Shown piece after piece: positions 62,895 through 64,000 of a stretch of 64,000 nucleotides of DNA. The notes under the pieces are model-generated. The model had not been told where the DNA came from and searched no databases. It saw only the letters and a list, made by a program, of their open reading frames with translations. Within the stretch, counting starts at the first letter, position 1; each line of letters starts with the position of its first letter. The position numbers were made by a program, and so were the translations under genes. This DNA is from Streptacidiphilus jeojiense (GTDB lineage: Bacteria; Actinomycetota; Actinomycetes; Streptomycetales; Streptomycetaceae), in assembly GCF_000719095.1 (NCBI RefSeq), contig NZ_JOEH01000022.1:62001-126000 (forward strand), given 5' to 3'.

Positions 62895-63392
62895 TCAGCC
62901 CTGCGCCCGGCGGCGCACCGCGGACAGTGCCCGGTCGGTCTCGCGGCGGTCCTGCTTCTCCCGCAGCGTCTGCCGCTTGTCGTGCAGCTTCTTGCCCTGG
63001 GCCAGCGCCAGCATCAGCTTCGCCCGGCCGTCCTTGAAGTAGAGGGACAGCGGGACCAGGGTGAACCCCGACTCGCGCAGCTTGGCGTCGAGCTTGTTGA
63101 TCTCCTCCTTGTGCATCAGCAGCTTGCGCTTGCGCCGGGCGGCGTGGTTCGTCCAGGTCCCCTGCGCGTACTCCATGATGTGGACGTTGTGCAGCCAGGC
63201 CTCGCCGTTGGTGATCTCGGCGAAGCCGTCCACCAGCGAGGCGCGTCCCGCGCGCAGCGACTTGACCTCGGTGCCGGTCAGCACCAGGCCGCACTCGATC
63301 TCGTCCAGGATGTTGTAGTCGTGCCGCGCCTTCTTGTTCTGCGCGACGATCTTGCGTCCGGGTTCTTTTACCTTGGCCATGATGCGGGCCAT
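62895..63392 (-). CDS. smpB: SsrA-binding protein SmpB
   Basis: A 165-residue partner of tmRNA in rescuing stalled ribosomes. [39 protein letters not shown] and [18 protein letters not shown] match the family through its basic C-terminal tail. GGAG lies 7 nt before the ATG at 63392, so the longer start is kept over the ATG at 63380. Confidence 0.95.
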   Translation of the reverse strand: MARIMAKVKEPGRKIVAQNKKARHDYNILDEIECGLVLTGTEVKSLRAGRASLVDGFAEITNGEAWLHNVHIMEYAQGTWTNHAARRKRKLLMHKEEINKLDAKLRESGFTLVPLSLYFKDGRAKLMLALAQGKKLHDKRQTLREKQDRRETDRALSAVRRRAQG

Positions 63393-63425
63393 TCTCGCAC
63401 TCCGGAGCGGCTCTCGGCACGGGAG

Positions 63426-64000
63426 TTACCTCGGGCCCGCGGCCGCCAGGTCGTCCAGCACGGTGATCGCGGTGCGCTCCGCCGCCTGCGGCCCGGCGGA
63501 GGGCGGGACCGCGACGTCCGGGGTGATGCCGGTGCCGTCGAGGTCGCGTCCGGCCGGGGTGCGGTAGTGGCCCACGGTCTGCTCCAGGGTGCCGCCGCCG
63601 CTGACCGGGCTGGGCTGCTGCACCGCGCCCTTGCCGAAGGTCCGCGAGCCGACCACGACGGCGCGGTCACGGTCCTGCAGCGCGCCGGTCAGCAGTTCGG
63701 CGGCGCTCATGGTGCCGCCGTCCACCAGCACCACCACCGGGGTGGCGGTGTCGCCGCCGCGGGTCGCGGTGAGCCAGTGGGTGGCGCCGTCCGCCTGGTA
63801 GGAGCCGACCGGGCCGCCGTCCAGGAAGGCCGAGGCGGCCCGGACCGACTCGGCCACCAGGCCGCCGGAGTCGCCGCGCAGGTCCAGCAGGATGCCGCCG
63901 CCGCGTGCGCCCGTCCCGCGCTGCCGCACGGCGTCCGCGACCTGGTCGCCGGTGCCGGCGGTGAAGGCCGAGACCGCGATCCTGGTGATCCCGGCCGCCG
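63426..64000 (-). CDS. C-terminal processing peptidase, S41 family (partial)
   Basis: The C-terminal 190 residues of an S41 peptidase; the N-terminus with its membrane anchor and PDZ domain lies beyond the window edge. The serine in DGGTMSAAELLTGAL and the lysine in SRTFGKGAVQ form the catalytic dyad; ILLDLRGDSGGL is a conserved strand. It precedes smpB by about 30 bp on the same strand, as in other actinomycetes. Confidence 0.9.
   Translation of the reverse strand, partial: AAGITRIAVSAFTAGTGDQVADAVRQRGTGARGGGILLDLRGDSGGLVAESVRAASAFLDGGPVGSYQADGATHWLTATRGGDTATPVVVLVDGGTMSAAELLTGALQDRDRAVVVGSRTFGKGAVQQPSPVSGGGTLEQTVGHYRTPAGRDLDGTGITPDVAVPPSAGPQAAERTAITVLDDLAAAGPR

Overview
This is a 64 kb stretch of very GC-rich chromosomal DNA from a member of the Streptomycetaceae. 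The evidence is the SsgA-like sporulation protein, paired NagE/NagF PTS genes with DasR-type operators, frequent GTG/TTG starts with 4-bp overlaps, and a gene order (rdgB-rph-nagF-nagE ... ssgG ... murA-HU-malic enzyme-helicase ... ssrA-smpB-S41 peptidase) that matches, from memory, the conserved core of Streptomyces chromosomes. The tmRNA tag (ANSKRDSFTLAA) is shorter than the tag I recall for S. coelicolor, so the genus may be a relative such as Streptacidiphilus or Kitasatospora; that is inference. I see no transposase, integrase, phage module or CRISPR array.

Layout. 0-6.4 kb: an odd UAG-anticodon tRNA, a nucleotidyltransferase-fold gene, rdgB-rph, the GlcNAc PTS (nagF divergent from two nagE paralogues, with DasR-like operators) and a metallo-beta-lactamase hydrolase. 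6.5-12.2 kb: a CysO/Mec/CysM cysteine pathway with a short Cys-codon leader ORF, then DUF2017, clpS and the niacin-salvage pair pncB-pncA. 12.5-19 kb: two RDD membrane proteins, ssgG, a GT87 mannosyltransferase-like protein and a secreted CBM2-GH18 chitinase. 19-26.7 kb: a two-component system, an FAD-linked oxidase, an M1 peptidase, and hpd divergent from an Lrp regulator with an inverted repeat between them. 26.7-37.3 kb: an OpuC-type osmoprotectant ABC transporter, a PEBP lipoprotein, a Lon-like secreted protease, an IclR regulator, a DUF3152 metalloprotease-like protein, a DEAD-type helicase and an MFS exporter. 37.3-41.2 kb: tRNA-Cys preceded by a Cys-rich micro-ORF, then a redox operon (S/T-rich anchor protein, ApbE, ferric-reductase-like membrane protein, NuoF-like protein, ferredoxin).

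41.3-44.7 kb is the most unusual part: a two-gene cassette with lower GC than its surroundings. It encodes a small Trypco-like protein, translationally coupled to a 969-residue protein that fuses a caspase-like peptidase to an Hsp70-type ATPase. I read this as a candidate NTP-dependent conflict, immunity or programmed-death system.

44.7-49.3 kb: a three-subunit xanthine-dehydrogenase-family operon whose molybdenum subunit lacks the usual active-site glutamate. 49.5-64 kb: a GH20 hexosaminidase with a DasR-like site, DUF3039, YqgE, murA, a MurJ-family flippase, HU, malic enzyme, a HelD/HelR-like helicase, an AlkZ-like winged-helix protein, tmRNA, SmpB and the C-terminal part of an S41 peptidase.

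A recurring theme is amino-sugar metabolism: chitinase and hexosaminidase release GlcNAc, NagE/NagF import it, and MurA uses UDP-GlcNAc. DasR-like operators tie together the PTS and hexosaminidase genes. All family assignments rest on motif recognition by eye; no database search was run.
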